Shown in pieces: positions 47,271 through 56,153 of a DNA stretch of 64,000 bases. Source of the DNA: Sulfitobacter sp. HGT1 (GTDB taxonomy: Bacteria; Pseudomonadota; Alphaproteobacteria; Rhodobacterales; Rhodobacteraceae). The translations under genes and the position numbers were made by a program. Numbering within the stretch: position 1 is the stretch's first letter; each line of letters starts with the position of its first letter. The notes beneath the pieces were generated by a model. The model was given only the letters and a program-made list of their open reading frames with translations. It ran no database searches and was not told where the DNA came from. The DNA lies in the NCBI RefSeq assembly GCF_013282155.1, contig NZ_BLWI01000002.1, positions 62,001-126,000 of the forward strand. Reading direction: 5' to 3'.

Positions 47271-47294
47271 GATACTCCCTTACCTCGCATAAAA

Positions 47295-47319
47295 ACCCCG
47301 GCATAAAGAATGCCGAGGT
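47295..47319 (-). terminator. Hairpin between TRAP binding protein and permease genes
   Basis: ACCTCGGCAT pairs with ATGCCGGGGT (one mismatch), with a five-base loop, followed on the minus strand by five T. It lies 25 bp after the dctP-like stop, where partial termination would keep binding protein in excess over permeases. Confidence 0.6.
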
Positions 47320-47345
47320 TCGTTTCGCCACTCAGACCTTAGCGG

Positions 47346-48476
47346 TCAAAGTTTGATCTTGCCGGGGAAGTAGTGCTCGTAAGCCAACCCGTAATCAGGC
47401 GCGTTCATCAGTTCGTAGTACGAGACACGGCTGACCCAGTCACGCTGGCTGTCCAGGCATTTCTTCATGAACGGATCTGTTTCCAGTTCTGGAATCAGTT
47501 CGTCCCATGCCTTGAGCTGCGCATCGAGGATTTCTTTGGAGGTGCGGCGTACGTTCACGCCTGCATCGTTCTGCAAGAATTGCAGATCCGCAGAGTACCG
47601 GTTCATCGCCTTGGCTGTGTTTGCCGTCGACACCGCTTCGACACCGTATTTCAGGATCGCCTGAATGTCGGGGTCCAGATCTTCCAAGAAGGTCTTGGAG
47701 AACAGGAATTCGAAGCTTTCGGATGCCTGGTGGTACGAGGACAGATAGTAGTTCTTGGCAACGTCCTGCGCGCCAAAGTCTTTATCCGACGACGGGTTGT
47801 TGAATTCGAACGCGTCAATCACGCCACGTTCCATCGCAGGCACGATTTCACCGCCGGGTAACTGCGCCACGGACATGCCAAGCTTGGCCATCAGGTCAGC
47901 CGCAAGGCCAACTGTGCGATATTTGAAGCCCTGCAAGTCGGCAACGGTGTTCACTTCTTCTTTGAACCAGCCAAAGGGCTGCGCGAACATCGGGAAGCCC
48001 ATGTAGCCAACAACGTCGAGACCCATGATATCCTGCGTCAGTTCATTATACAGCGCCTGACCGCCACCTTCATAGAACCACGACAGCATGGTCGTTGCGG
48101 AACCGCCGAAAACAGGGCCCGTGCCGAACAGGGACGCGGCTTTGTTTTTGCCGTACCAGTAAACAGGAACCGAGTGCGCGGCATCAATCAGACCGTCGTT
48201 CACAGCATCCAGAACCTGGAACGCGGCAACAACAGCACCGGCTGGCAACACGTCTACCTTGACGCGGCCGCCCGACATTTCCTCGACGCGCGACGCATAA
48301 TCGCGGGCAAAGTCCTGCCAGATGTTGGCGTCATTCCAAGATGTCTGCATCTTGATCACAAGCGGCGCTTGCGCAAGAACGGCAGGTGCAGCCAGCATAC
48401 CACCAGCAGCAGCGCCACCGGCAACGGCGGATTTTGTCAGAAACGACCGCCGGTTAAGGTTTTTATTTTCCGTCAT
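47346..48476 (-). CDS. TRAP transporter periplasmic binding protein (TakP-like)
   Basis: A 376-residue DctP-family protein from the ATG at 48476, with GGAGGAG ahead of it. The N-terminus MTENKNLNRRSFLTKSAVAG has a twin-arginine-like motif and the cleavage site follows APAVLAQ. TakP-type features are PVYWYGKNKA, GWFKEEVNTVADLQGFKYRT and LPGGEIVPAMERGVIDAFEF; the group binds 2-oxoacids and related ligands, often with a cation. Longer in-frame starts upstream cross the promoter. The substrate is not known. Confidence 0.88.
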   Translation of the reverse strand: MTENKNLNRRSFLTKSAVAGGAAAGGMLAAPAVLAQAPLVIKMQTSWNDANIWQDFARDYASRVEEMSGGRVKVDVLPAGAVVAAFQVLDAVNDGLIDAAHSVPVYWYGKNKAASLFGTGPVFGGSATTMLSWFYEGGGQALYNELTQDIMGLDVVGYMGFPMFAQPFGWFKEEVNTVADLQGFKYRTVGLAADLMAKLGMSVAQLPGGEIVPAMERGVIDAFEFNNPSSDKDFGAQDVAKNYYLSSYHQASESFEFLFSKTFLEDLDPDIQAILKYGVEAVSTANTAKAMNRYSADLQFLQNDAGVNVRRTSKEILDAQLKAWDELIPELETDPFMKKCLDSQRDWVSRVSYYELMNAPDYGLAYEHYFPGKIKL

Positions 48477-48576
48477 ATTTTCTCCTCCCAGAGTGATCGC
48501 GCTTAGGCCCTCGCAGTTTGCGGCGCATAGGACGACCCGAAGCTCTAGGGTAAATCGTTCATACGCAGAAGCAAGA

Positions 48577-48592
48577 ATGTTTGCGCAAACAT
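48577..48592. promoter_or_regulatory. Perfect 16-bp palindrome ahead of the TRAP operon
   Basis: ATGTTTGCGCAAACAT is a perfect inverted repeat about 100 bp upstream of the binding-protein start, followed by a 10-bp palindrome TGCATATGCA at 48604-48613. The GCGC centre recalls operators of LacI-type regulators, but no such regulator gene is in the window. Confidence 0.5.
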
Positions 48593-48618
48593 CGAAAAAT
48601 AAATGCATATGCACAAAA

Positions 48619-48651
48619 ATCGGGGCGCAGAACTGCACTCTGCGCCCCGAT
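48619..48651 (-). terminator. Rho-independent terminator after the RTX gene
   Basis: ATCGGGGCGCAG pairs perfectly over 12 bp with CTGCGCCCCGAT (nine-base loop). On the minus strand the stem is followed by TTTTTG, as expected for termination of the leftward RTX transcript. Confidence 0.75.
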
Positions 48652-48765
48652 GAAACGGCCTTCTGATTGTATCAGCGTGGTTTATGTTTCGGATTGATTG
48701 ATTTCGCCTGACGGTTTGTCAGGAACGGCTCCCCACCGATGCCCCATCAATCAACTGTAGCTGCC

Positions 48766-48793
48766 TTGGAGCCCGCCTCCCAGCGGGCTCCAA
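48766..48793 (-). terminator. Hairpin just after the RTX stop codon
   Basis: TTGGAGCCCGC and GCGGGCTCCAA form an 11-bp perfect stem with a six-base loop, 8 bp past the RTX stop. No T tract follows, so it may protect the mRNA end and act before the stronger terminator at 48619. Confidence 0.55.
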
Positions 48794-48801
48794 AACCTGA
48801 A

Positions 48802-51800
48802 TTAACGCAGAAGCAGTTTGGCTTCGTACTTCTTGAGCGTTGCACGTGCCGTCCGGTAGCCCTTCATGCCGACCTCTGTCTCAAGCTCTGGGAAGAGTGC
48901 GAGGATTTCATCGCGCTGCTCTGCCCCAAGGCCGCCGATGGTATAGTCACCCGGATAGAAGCTTTCCGTCCACGTTCCATCCGACAGCACGACTTCGTGA
49001 CGCTCGAACATAAAGTGGATGTAGCTCGTCTGGGATACATCAACGTGACAGATCCCGTCCTTGCCAACAAAGTGCTTGGCGGCTGCGAGAACTTCCGGCT
49101 CGTCGAAATACATCGACGCTCCTTTATCCGCGATCAGCATCCGGTGGTTCGGCGATACCATTATATCACGCTCTGGCATGTTTTCACCCAAAGACCCTGC
49201 CTTGATCAGAACCGGCTTCAGCTCTGGCCGTGCGATAAAGTCTTTTTGCGTCAACGATTTCTGACCGACCCACGCGATTTCCTGCAAACCGTTGTCGCGG
49301 GTGATAACCCGATCGCCCGGTTGCAGATCTTCGACGCGGACCTGGCCTTTTGCCGTCGCAATCAACGTGCCCGGCGTAAAGCAAGGGACGATGCTTTCGA
49401 TGTTGGTAAAGTCCAACCGGCCTGTGTCGTTCCCGGCGGCGTCCGTAAAGACAATCGTCCCGTCGAAACCGTCATTGGGGCTGTCACCGTCAATCGTATC
49501 ACCGGGGTCATTATCCGGGGTGATGTTTTCAAGACGATACCCGCCGCCGTTCAACGAACCGGTAAGGTCGATGACGTCAAAGTCGCTTGGGTCAGACCCG
49601 CTGCCACCGTCGATGGTGTCGCCGCCGTTGACATCAAGGAAGGTATCCTGCCCGTCATCGCCGCGCATGCTGTCATTGCCGGCCCCGCCGCGAATGGTGT
49701 CGTTGTCGCCGCCACCGCTGATGGTGTCGTCGCCAGAGCCGCCCAGCAATTCGTCATTGCCAAAGCCACCCAGCAGGCTGTCGTTGCCGGCCCCGCCGGA
49801 CACCGCGTCGTTATCTTCGCCGCCGTCGATGGTATCGTTACCTTCGCCGCCGAAAAGATTGTCATCACCGCGTACACCGCTGATGCTGTCGTCACCGTCG
49901 CCACCGTCTACGGTGTCATTGTCGCCAGCCGCAAAGATCGTGTCGTTGCCGTCACCACCACGGATGCTGTCTTCGCCAAAGCCGCCCGTGATAGAGTCGT
50001 CTCCGGTGCCGCCGTCGATGGTGTCGTTGCCCTGACCACCGTCAATGGTGTCGTTGCCGTCGCCGCCCAGGACGCTGTCGTGATCATTGCCCGCAAAGAT
50101 GGAGTCGTTGCCAACGCCGCCGTCAATGACATCATCGCCTTGTGCGCCGAGGATGGTATCATCGCCCTGCCCCCCCAGAATGGTGTCATTGCCGATACCG
50201 CCATCAAGGCTGTCATCGTCGATCCCGCCGTCGATATAGTCGTTGTCGGCACCACCAAAGATGGTGTCGTCATCGTCTTCACCGTACAGAACGTCGTCGC
50301 CGGCACCGCCTTCGATCAGATCCTTGCCGTTGTTCGGCTGTGGATCCAGCGCGTCAATGATATCACCATCGACACCTGCAATGGTTTCAGGACCGAAGCC
50401 ACCCCAGATCGTGTCGTTGCCGTCATTGCCGCGCAACGTATCGGAGCCATGGCTGCCGATGATGCTGTCGTTGCCGTCACCACCGCTTACAAAGTCGTCG
50501 TCAATACCGGCGTTGATTGAATCGTGGCCCGTCCCGCCAAAGATCGTGTCGGCATCATCGCCAGTACGGATGGTGTCATTGCCCGCACCACCATCGACAT
50601 AGTCGCGGCTGTCGTCCGGGTTCGGATCACCTGTGCCAAAGAACGGGTTCGGGATTGTCGCGCCGGTCAGCGGGTTCGTGATGAACTGCTGGTCGTTCGG
50701 ATAATCCGAGAACGTATCGACACCGGCAATGATGGAGTCGTTGCCATCGTTGCCAAAGATGCTGTCCGAGCCTTGGATATCTGTGATGATATCGTCGCCC
50801 TCGCCACCGGTGATGGTATCGTCGTCGATCCCGCCTTCGATGACATCGTCACCGATACCACCGTCGATCACATCCGCATCGTCACCACCGTCGATGGTGT
50901 CGTTGCCGGCCCCCCCGTTGATCGTGTCTTTGTTGTCATTCGGGTTCGGATCCTGATCGAATGGTTCCGAGATCAAAGGCAGATCGGCATCCGGCACCCC
51001 GGCAACACCCGGCTCATCACCCGAGATAACGTCGTTGCCATCGCCACCATCCAGGCTGTCATTGCCATCGCCGCCGTCCAGCAGGTCGTCGCCCGCGCCG
51101 CCGTCGAGGATGTCATTGCCGCCTTCGCCTGCGATGGTGTCATTGCCACCGCCCGCTGCAACGCTGTCGTCGCCGCCGCCGGTGCTGATGTTGTCGCCGC
51201 CGTCAGAGCCGGTGACCGTGTCATTGCCGCCGCCAAGGGCGATGTTCTCGATTTCCTCGAAGGAAGTCGTGTCAACGCCATCGGTGATCGTGCCGGTTTC
51301 CGGTGCGCTCAGAACCACGGTCAGGTTGTCGTTGATGCCGGTGCTGTCGATGGTATCGCCACCGGTCTCGCCCAGCTCGCCGCCCGCGATCACGTCGCTG
51401 TCCAGACCGTCGGTCAGAACAAACGTATCGTCGCCCGATCCGCCGTCAACGGTGTCATCGCCGTTGCCGCTGTTGATCGTGTCGTCGCCACCATTGCCAA
51501 AGATCGTGTCATTATCCCCGTCGGTGCCGTCAATCTGGTCGCCCTGCGCGTCGGTATAGCCGGGGTTCATCACCTCGCCCGTTTCCAACCCGTCAACCGG
51601 ACCGATGATCGTGCCATCATTCACAATGGTAAAGTTGATCTCTTCGAAGTTCTCGAAGGTGATGTCGCCGACCTGGCCTGCTTCGTCACCGGCGGTGATT
51701 TTGAAGTCACCAAGCGGTGCCACTGCGGGCAGAATGCCGTCCGGCGAGGTATAACTTAGAATATCGCTGAGCAGGTAATCCTCGCCCGGACCAAAGGCCG

Positions 51801-54800
51801 TCACGGTGCCGTCAAGCGCCGTCACGGTCCCGACCGAATTGTCGTCCAACCCGATGATATCCGTGGGGATATCGCCTGCGTTGATCGCCGTGGTCAGGGT
51901 GATCACGTCAGGCTCAAGCTGTTCGCCGGCCACGAAATTCTCGACGCTGGTCACCGTATCTGTGGTGCCGTCGACGACCTTTTCGACCGTGCCGTTGCCG
52001 CTGTCATCCACGTTGACGATGATCCGCTCGGCCGGCAGGGAGCCGTCCGCGTCATAGCTATCCGTGCCCGCGCCACCGTCGATGGTGTCGCTGCCGGTGG
52101 AGCCGATCACCACATCCGCGTCGTCGCCTGCGGCAATGTTGTCATCGCCCGCGCCGCCGTCGATGGTGTCTTGACCGGCACCGCCCGTGATCGTGTCGGC
52201 ATCGTCGCCTGCATTGATGCTGTCGGCCCCGTCGCCACCATTGATGGTGTCGTTGCCCGCGCCGCCCGACAGGGTGTCATTGCCGATCCCGCCGTCGATG
52301 CTGTCATTGCCATCGCCGCCGTCCAGCAGGTCGTCGCCCGCGCCGCCGTCGAGGATGTCATTGCCGCCTTCGCCTGCGATGGTGTCATTGCCACCGCCCG
52401 CTGCAACGCTGTCGTCGCCGCCGCCGGTGCTGATGTTGTCGCCGCCGTCAGAGCCGGTGACCGTGTCATTGCCGCCGCCAAGGGCGATGTTCTCGATTTC
52501 CTCGAAGGAAGTCGTGTCAACGCCATCGGTGATCGTGCCGGTTTCCGGCGCGGTCAGAACCACGGTCAGGTTGTCGTTGATGCCGGTGCTGTCGATGGTA
52601 TCGCCACCGGTCTCGCCCAGTTCGCCGCCCACAATCACGTCGCTGTCCAGACCGTCGGTCAGAACAAACGTATCGTCGCCCGATCCGCCGTCAACGGTGT
52701 CATCGCCGTTGCCGCTGTTGATCGTGTCGTCGCCACCATTGCCAAAGATCGTGTCATTATCCCCGTCGGTGCCGTCAATCTGGTCACCCTGCGCGTCGGT
52801 ATAGCCGGGGTTCATCACCTCGCCCGTTTCCAACCCGTCGACCGGACCGACATAGGGAGTGCCAAGGATGATTTCGATTTCGGTAAAGGTGAAGGATCCC
52901 GCAGGGTTACCCGCGCTATCAAACAGGTTAACCGTGCCGTTCTGGCCGTTGCCGTTGCTGTCAGGGGTCAGGTCGGTCAGGCGGAAGTTCACGCTGCGCA
53001 GATCCAGCGTATCCGTATCGGTGTTGATCAATGCATCGGGGTTAAAGCCGCCCGCGCCGCCGTCAACGACATCGCCGGCCGTGCCGCCGATGATCGTATC
53101 CTGATCCGCACCACCGCTGATGACGTCGGCACCTTCGCCGCCGGTCAGCAAATCACGGTCATCGCCACCAATCAGCGTGTCGTTATCGGCACCCCCTTCG
53201 ATCGTGTCATTGCCAGCGCCGCCGTCAATGAAATCTTCGCCTTCGTCGCCCATAAGGGAGTCGTTGCCAAAGCCCGCGCCGCCAACAGATGCATCAACAG
53301 GCGCGTCGAAATAGACATCGGTGATGTTGATCGCGGCCAGATTGCCCGGGGACAGGGTTTGCACCATTGTGTGGGTGATCTCGAGGTAATCAACCGGACC
53401 TGCGATGTTCACCAAGGCGGAGTAGGTCGGATCGGTATCGGCCCCCTCCCCGCCGGTGCTGATCAGGGTTTCATTGCCACCGATGCCATCGAGGTTCTGC
53501 GCCGTGATGCCACCGCCGGTGGATACGTCGATCGGCGTGCGTGTGCCATCGGGGCCAACGGCTACGATCACGACTTTCGATGCGTTGTCGATGTCGTTGA
53601 TGCGGAAACTGACGTTGGTCACATCCTTGGAGAAATCAAGCTTGTAGGTCGCGCGTTCTCCGTCTTCGTTGGCAAGCGATGCCAGCGAGCTGTAGGGGTT
53701 GGTCGCCTCGGCATCGCCGGTGATCGAATGGACCTTTTGCTGGTCGGTCGAGAATGTTGTTTCAGGTGTTTTGTACGCATTGGTGACCGAGAATGCGACA
53801 TCTACGTTGCCGGTGTCCTGGGTGAAGCCGCCGGACAGGTTGTCGTTGTTATCAACGGCGGTGCTGTCGCTTGGATCGGGAGCCTTGTCCCATTCAAAGC
53901 TTTCGCGCACGGTTTCGCCGGTTGGCGTGGGGGAACCTGCGGCGTTATTGTCCCCATAAATGGTGTCATTGCCCGTGCCGCCCGCGATGGTGTCATCGCC
54001 GTTGTTGCCTTCGATATAGTCGGTGCCGGAGCCCCCTTCGATGGAGTCGTTGCCGCCTTCGCCAAAGATGGTGTCATTGCCGGCATCGCCCATGATGACG
54101 TCGTCGCCGCCCTCGTCACCTGCACCGACTTCGCCTGTTAGTGCGTCATAGTACATCTCGGTCACGTTGATGCCGGAGTTGGTATAGCCATCCTGCGTAT
54201 GCGTCAGAACAATGCGGCTTACCGGGCCGGGAATGTCGACATTCAGGTTATATGTGCCCGAGTTTACGGCACCGTCGCCGCCATTGCTGTCAGCCGTATC
54301 AGCGCCCGCCACCAGATCGGTGTCGCGCAATGTCAGGCCGGAGCCACCGGTCAGGTTTACGGTAATCGGGTTACCGTCCACATCGAATGCGGTGATCTTG
54401 ACCACACCATCGGTGTCTATATCGTTGACGTTGAACGAAACGTTCGTCACGGCTGTCGAGAAGTCCCAGCTGAATTCGCCGGTGTTGCCATAGCCGTTTG
54501 TGATCGACTGGAGCGAGCTGTTGTCATCAACCGGATCACCGTTCGAGACAATGCCGTCGGTGTTCAGCAGGACTGTTCCTGCGTCCGACTCGTGGCTGCC
54601 GGAATCAACAGTGCGCGCATAGGTAACGGTGACGTTGCCGGTATCCTGGGTGAAACCGCTGTCGATTTGGGCACCGCTGACGCCTTCCCATTCAAAGTTC
54701 TCGCGGACGGTCGCCGTCTGGCTGCCGCTGTCGCCAAAGATCACATCGTCACCTTCGCCACCCGAAATCGTGTCGTCACCAAAGGTGCCGTCATCCAGGA

Positions 54801-55773
54801 TCAACGAGGCCGGGTTGTCGAAATAGACATCCGTGACGTTGACGCCAGAGTTGCTGGAGGTGGTCGCGGTGTGAATGAATTCGATCCGCGAAACCGGGCC
54901 TTCGATGGATACGTTTACCGAGTATTTCGAGCCGGTTGCCGCTTCGTCACCGCCCAGGCTTTTGGCAGTGTCGACACCGAACAAGCCATCTGAATCGATC
55001 AGCTGAACGCCCGAACCACCGGTCAGATCGACATCGATCAGATTGCCAGCCGCATCATAGGCGAGCACTTTGACCTGGCCGCCATTGTCGATATCGTTGA
55101 TATTGAACGACACATTCCCAACAGCCTGATCAAAGCGCAATTCAAAGGCTGTTTTGCCCGAATTATTTGCCAATGTCTCAAACGCACTGTGTTGATTGAT
55201 TGCACTGCCGTCCCCGACAATGCCCGATACGTTCTGCTGGTCGTAGGTGTATTCTTGGGTGGCGTAGTTATAGGGCGAATAGGTCTTCAGCTCGAATGTC
55301 ACATTCACGGTGCCTGTGTTTTGCACAAAGCCCGCCTTGAGGTTGTCATCTTCGTCGATGGAGGTGCCGTTGCCGCTTGGGTCGGGCGCTTTCGACCATT
55401 CAAAGCTTTCGCGTGCCGCATCTTCCAGGTTGGACACACCCCCGTCACCAAACAACACGTCATTGCCGTCTTGACCCAGAATGCTGTCGTCACCCGACCC
55501 GCCAAAGACGGAGTCATTGCCTTCGCCAGCCAGAACCGTGTCGTTCCCGCCGCGCGCCAGAATGATATCGTCGTTCGATCCGACATTTCCAAAGACGGCG
55601 TCGTTCGCATCCACGCGGTCCCCGTCGGGGTCGCCCGTGTAGGCCAAGTTGATCAGATCATTATTGCCGGAACCATCAACGATACCATCCTTGCCAGTAG
55701 GGGGTGGTGTTGGTGTCGAGCTTGTCTTTGTGCCGAAACAAAGATCAATCAGGCTGCCAAGAAAAAGTGTCAT
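48802..55773 (-). CDS. Giant RTX calcium-binding protein with C-terminal Hint domain
   Basis: A 2323-residue acidic protein from the ATG at 55773 (GGAGACG upstream). It is dominated by glycine/aspartate nonapeptides of the GGxGxDxhx type, which bind calcium in a beta-roll after type I secretion. Three related beta modules start with SFEW or NFEW near residues 122, 357 and 626. A 551-bp coding duplication covers about residues 975-1158 and 1390-1573. A Hint domain occupies about 2129-2290, beginning CFTPGTLIATAKGQ and including SPNHRML. No N-terminal signal peptide is seen, as expected for type I export; no exporter genes are in the window. Its function is probably extracellular, such as surface layer or biofilm. 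Confidence 0.9.
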   Translation of the reverse strand: MTLFLGSLIDLCFGTKTSSTPTPPPTGKDGIVDGSGNNDLINLAYTGDPDGDRVDANDAVFGNVGSNDDIILARGGNDTVLAGEGNDSVFGGSGDDSILGQDGNDVLFGDGGVSNLEDAARESFEWSKAPDPSGNGTSIDEDDNLKAGFVQNTGTVNVTFELKTYSPYNYATQEYTYDQQNVSGIVGDGSAINQHSAFETLANNSGKTAFELRFDQAVGNVSFNINDIDNGGQVKVLAYDAAGNLIDVDLTGGSGVQLIDSDGLFGVDTAKSLGGDEAATGSKYSVNVSIEGPVSRIEFIHTATTSSNSGVNVTDVYFDNPASLILDDGTFGDDTISGGEGDDVIFGDSGSQTATVRENFEWEGVSGAQIDSGFTQDTGNVTVTYARTVDSGSHESDAGTVLLNTDGIVSNGDPVDDNSSLQSITNGYGNTGEFSWDFSTAVTNVSFNVNDIDTDGVVKITAFDVDGNPITVNLTGGSGLTLRDTDLVAGADTADSNGGDGAVNSGTYNLNVDIPGPVSRIVLTHTQDGYTNSGINVTEMYYDALTGEVGAGDEGGDDVIMGDAGNDTIFGEGGNDSIEGGSGTDYIEGNNGDDTIAGGTGNDTIYGDNNAAGSPTPTGETVRESFEWDKAPDPSDSTAVDNNDNLSGGFTQDTGNVDVAFSVTNAYKTPETTFSTDQQKVHSITGDAEATNPYSSLASLANEDGERATYKLDFSKDVTNVSFRINDIDNASKVVIVAVGPDGTRTPIDVSTGGGITAQNLDGIGGNETLISTGGEGADTDPTYSALVNIAGPVDYLEITHTMVQTLSPGNLAAINITDVYFDAPVDASVGGAGFGNDSLMGDEGEDFIDGGAGNDTIEGGADNDTLIGGDDRDLLTGGEGADVISGGADQDTIIGGTAGDVVDGGAGGFNPDALINTDTDTLDLRSVNFRLTDLTPDSNGNGQNGTVNLFDSAGNPAGSFTFTEIEIILGTPYVGPVDGLETGEVMNPGYTDAQGDQIDGTDGDNDTIFGNGGDDTINSGNGDDTVDGGSGDDTFVLTDGLDSDVIVGGELGETGGDTIDSTGINDNLTVVLTAPETGTITDGVDTTSFEEIENIALGGGNDTVTGSDGGDNISTGGGDDSVAAGGGNDTIAGEGGNDILDGGAGDDLLDGGDGNDSIDGGIGNDTLSGGAGNDTINGGDGADSINAGDDADTITGGAGQDTIDGGAGDDNIAAGDDADVVIGSTGSDTIDGGAGTDSYDADGSLPAERIIVNVDDSGNGTVEKVVDGTTDTVTSVENFVAGEQLEPDVITLTTAINAGDIPTDIIGLDDNSVGTVTALDGTVTAFGPGEDYLLSDILSYTSPDGILPAVAPLGDFKITAGDEAGQVGDITFENFEEINFTIVNDGTIIGPVDGLETGEVMNPGYTDAQGDQIDGTDGDNDTIFGNGGDDTINSGNGDDTVDGGSGDDTFVLTDGLDSDVIAGGELGETGGDTIDSTGINDNLTVVLSAPETGTITDGVDTTSFEEIENIALGGGNDTVTGSDGGDNISTGGGDDSVAAGGGNDTIAGEGGNDILDGGAGDDLLDGGDGNDSLDGGDGNDVISGDEPGVAGVPDADLPLISEPFDQDPNPNDNKDTINGGAGNDTIDGGDDADVIDGGIGDDVIEGGIDDDTITGGEGDDIITDIQGSDSIFGNDGNDSIIAGVDTFSDYPNDQQFITNPLTGATIPNPFFGTGDPNPDDSRDYVDGGAGNDTIRTGDDADTIFGGTGHDSINAGIDDDFVSGGDGNDSIIGSHGSDTLRGNDGNDTIWGGFGPETIAGVDGDIIDALDPQPNNGKDLIEGGAGDDVLYGEDDDDTIFGGADNDYIDGGIDDDSLDGGIGNDTILGGQGDDTILGAQGDDVIDGGVGNDSIFAGNDHDSVLGGDGNDTIDGGQGNDTIDGGTGDDSITGGFGEDSIRGGDGNDTIFAAGDNDTVDGGDGDDSISGVRGDDNLFGGEGNDTIDGGEDNDAVSGGAGNDSLLGGFGNDELLGGSGDDTISGGGDNDTIRGGAGNDSMRGDDGQDTFLDVNGGDTIDGGSGSDPSDFDVIDLTGSLNGGGYRLENITPDNDPGDTIDGDSPNDGFDGTIVFTDAAGNDTGRLDFTNIESIVPCFTPGTLIATAKGQVRVEDLQPGDRVITRDNGLQEIAWVGQKSLTQKDFIARPELKPVLIKAGSLGENMPERDIMVSPNHRMLIADKGASMYFDEPEVLAAAKHFVGKDGICHVDVSQTSYIHFMFERHEVVLSDGTWTESFYPGDYTIGGLGAEQRDEILALFPELETEVGMKGYRTARATLKKYEAKLLLR
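51055..51605. repeat. Large internal direct repeat, copy 2 in reading order
   Basis: This 551-bp segment repeats 52300-52850 at a constant 1245-bp offset, with only a handful of base differences seen by eye. It encodes the VDGLETGEVMNPGYTD segment and a block of calcium nonapeptides. Confidence 0.85.
52300..52850. repeat. Large internal direct repeat, copy 1 in reading order
   Basis: This is the partner of 51055-51605, in the same orientation. Near identity across coding and third positions alike indicates a recent duplication or continuing gene conversion. Confidence 0.85.
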
Positions 55774-55862
55774 TTGGTCGTCTCCAAAGTCTGGTTGGGC
55801 GCGCTAGGACTGAGCTGTCCGCCTCGTATCTGTGATAGGCCCGGTCACCGGGCGAAGCGTAT

Positions 55863-56153
55863 TCAGCTCAAGCCGCGCCGTGCGCCGCCTTTAATTTCGT
55901 GCCGCGACCGTGGAAAACTTCCACCGCCGCTGGTTAATGGGTTAAACAAATCAACTGGGTGCAATCGTGCAAACAGACGGGCAATATATGTGCCGTGGAC
56001 AAGGCTCATGGGAAAAACATGTGGTTTCGTTTTAACGCGAATGGGGTGATTAGACGAAGATGCACAGGCAGGGCCGCCGGTCAGACCGTGGTCGGTTCCG
56101 GCTTGTACAATCGGTGCTTTCAGCATCTCGACTTTTTCAAATCTGGTCATCAT
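55863..56153 (-). CDS. Possible small protein upstream of the RTX gene
   Basis: An open frame of 96 codons starts at ATG 56153 with a strong GGAGGAG site nine or so bases ahead. It would encode MMTRFEKVEMLKAPIVQAGT, then a glycine/cysteine/serine stretch LTGGPACASSS, and a basic tail. It reads toward the RTX gene and stops 89 bp before it. No family is recognised and the second half looks non-protein-like, so the true end may differ. The start signal is the only good evidence. Confidence 0.28.
   Translation of the reverse strand: MMTRFEKVEMLKAPIVQAGTDHGLTGGPACASSSNHPIRVKTKPHVFPMSLVHGTYIARLFARLHPVDLFNPLTSGGGSFPRSRHEIKGGARRGLS

Noticed and set aside
49600..51500. CRISPR-like regular repeats
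   Set aside because: The periodicity is in codons of calcium-binding nonapeptides within one long reading frame; there are no constant repeats with unique spacers and no cas genes.
48739..54993. Long plus-strand open frames (593, 656 and 264 codons) opposite the RTX gene
   Set aside because: They are antisense to glycine/aspartate-rich repeats, whose codon bias removes stops on the other strand. They are repetitive Val/Ala/Ile-rich translations with no ribosome-binding site.
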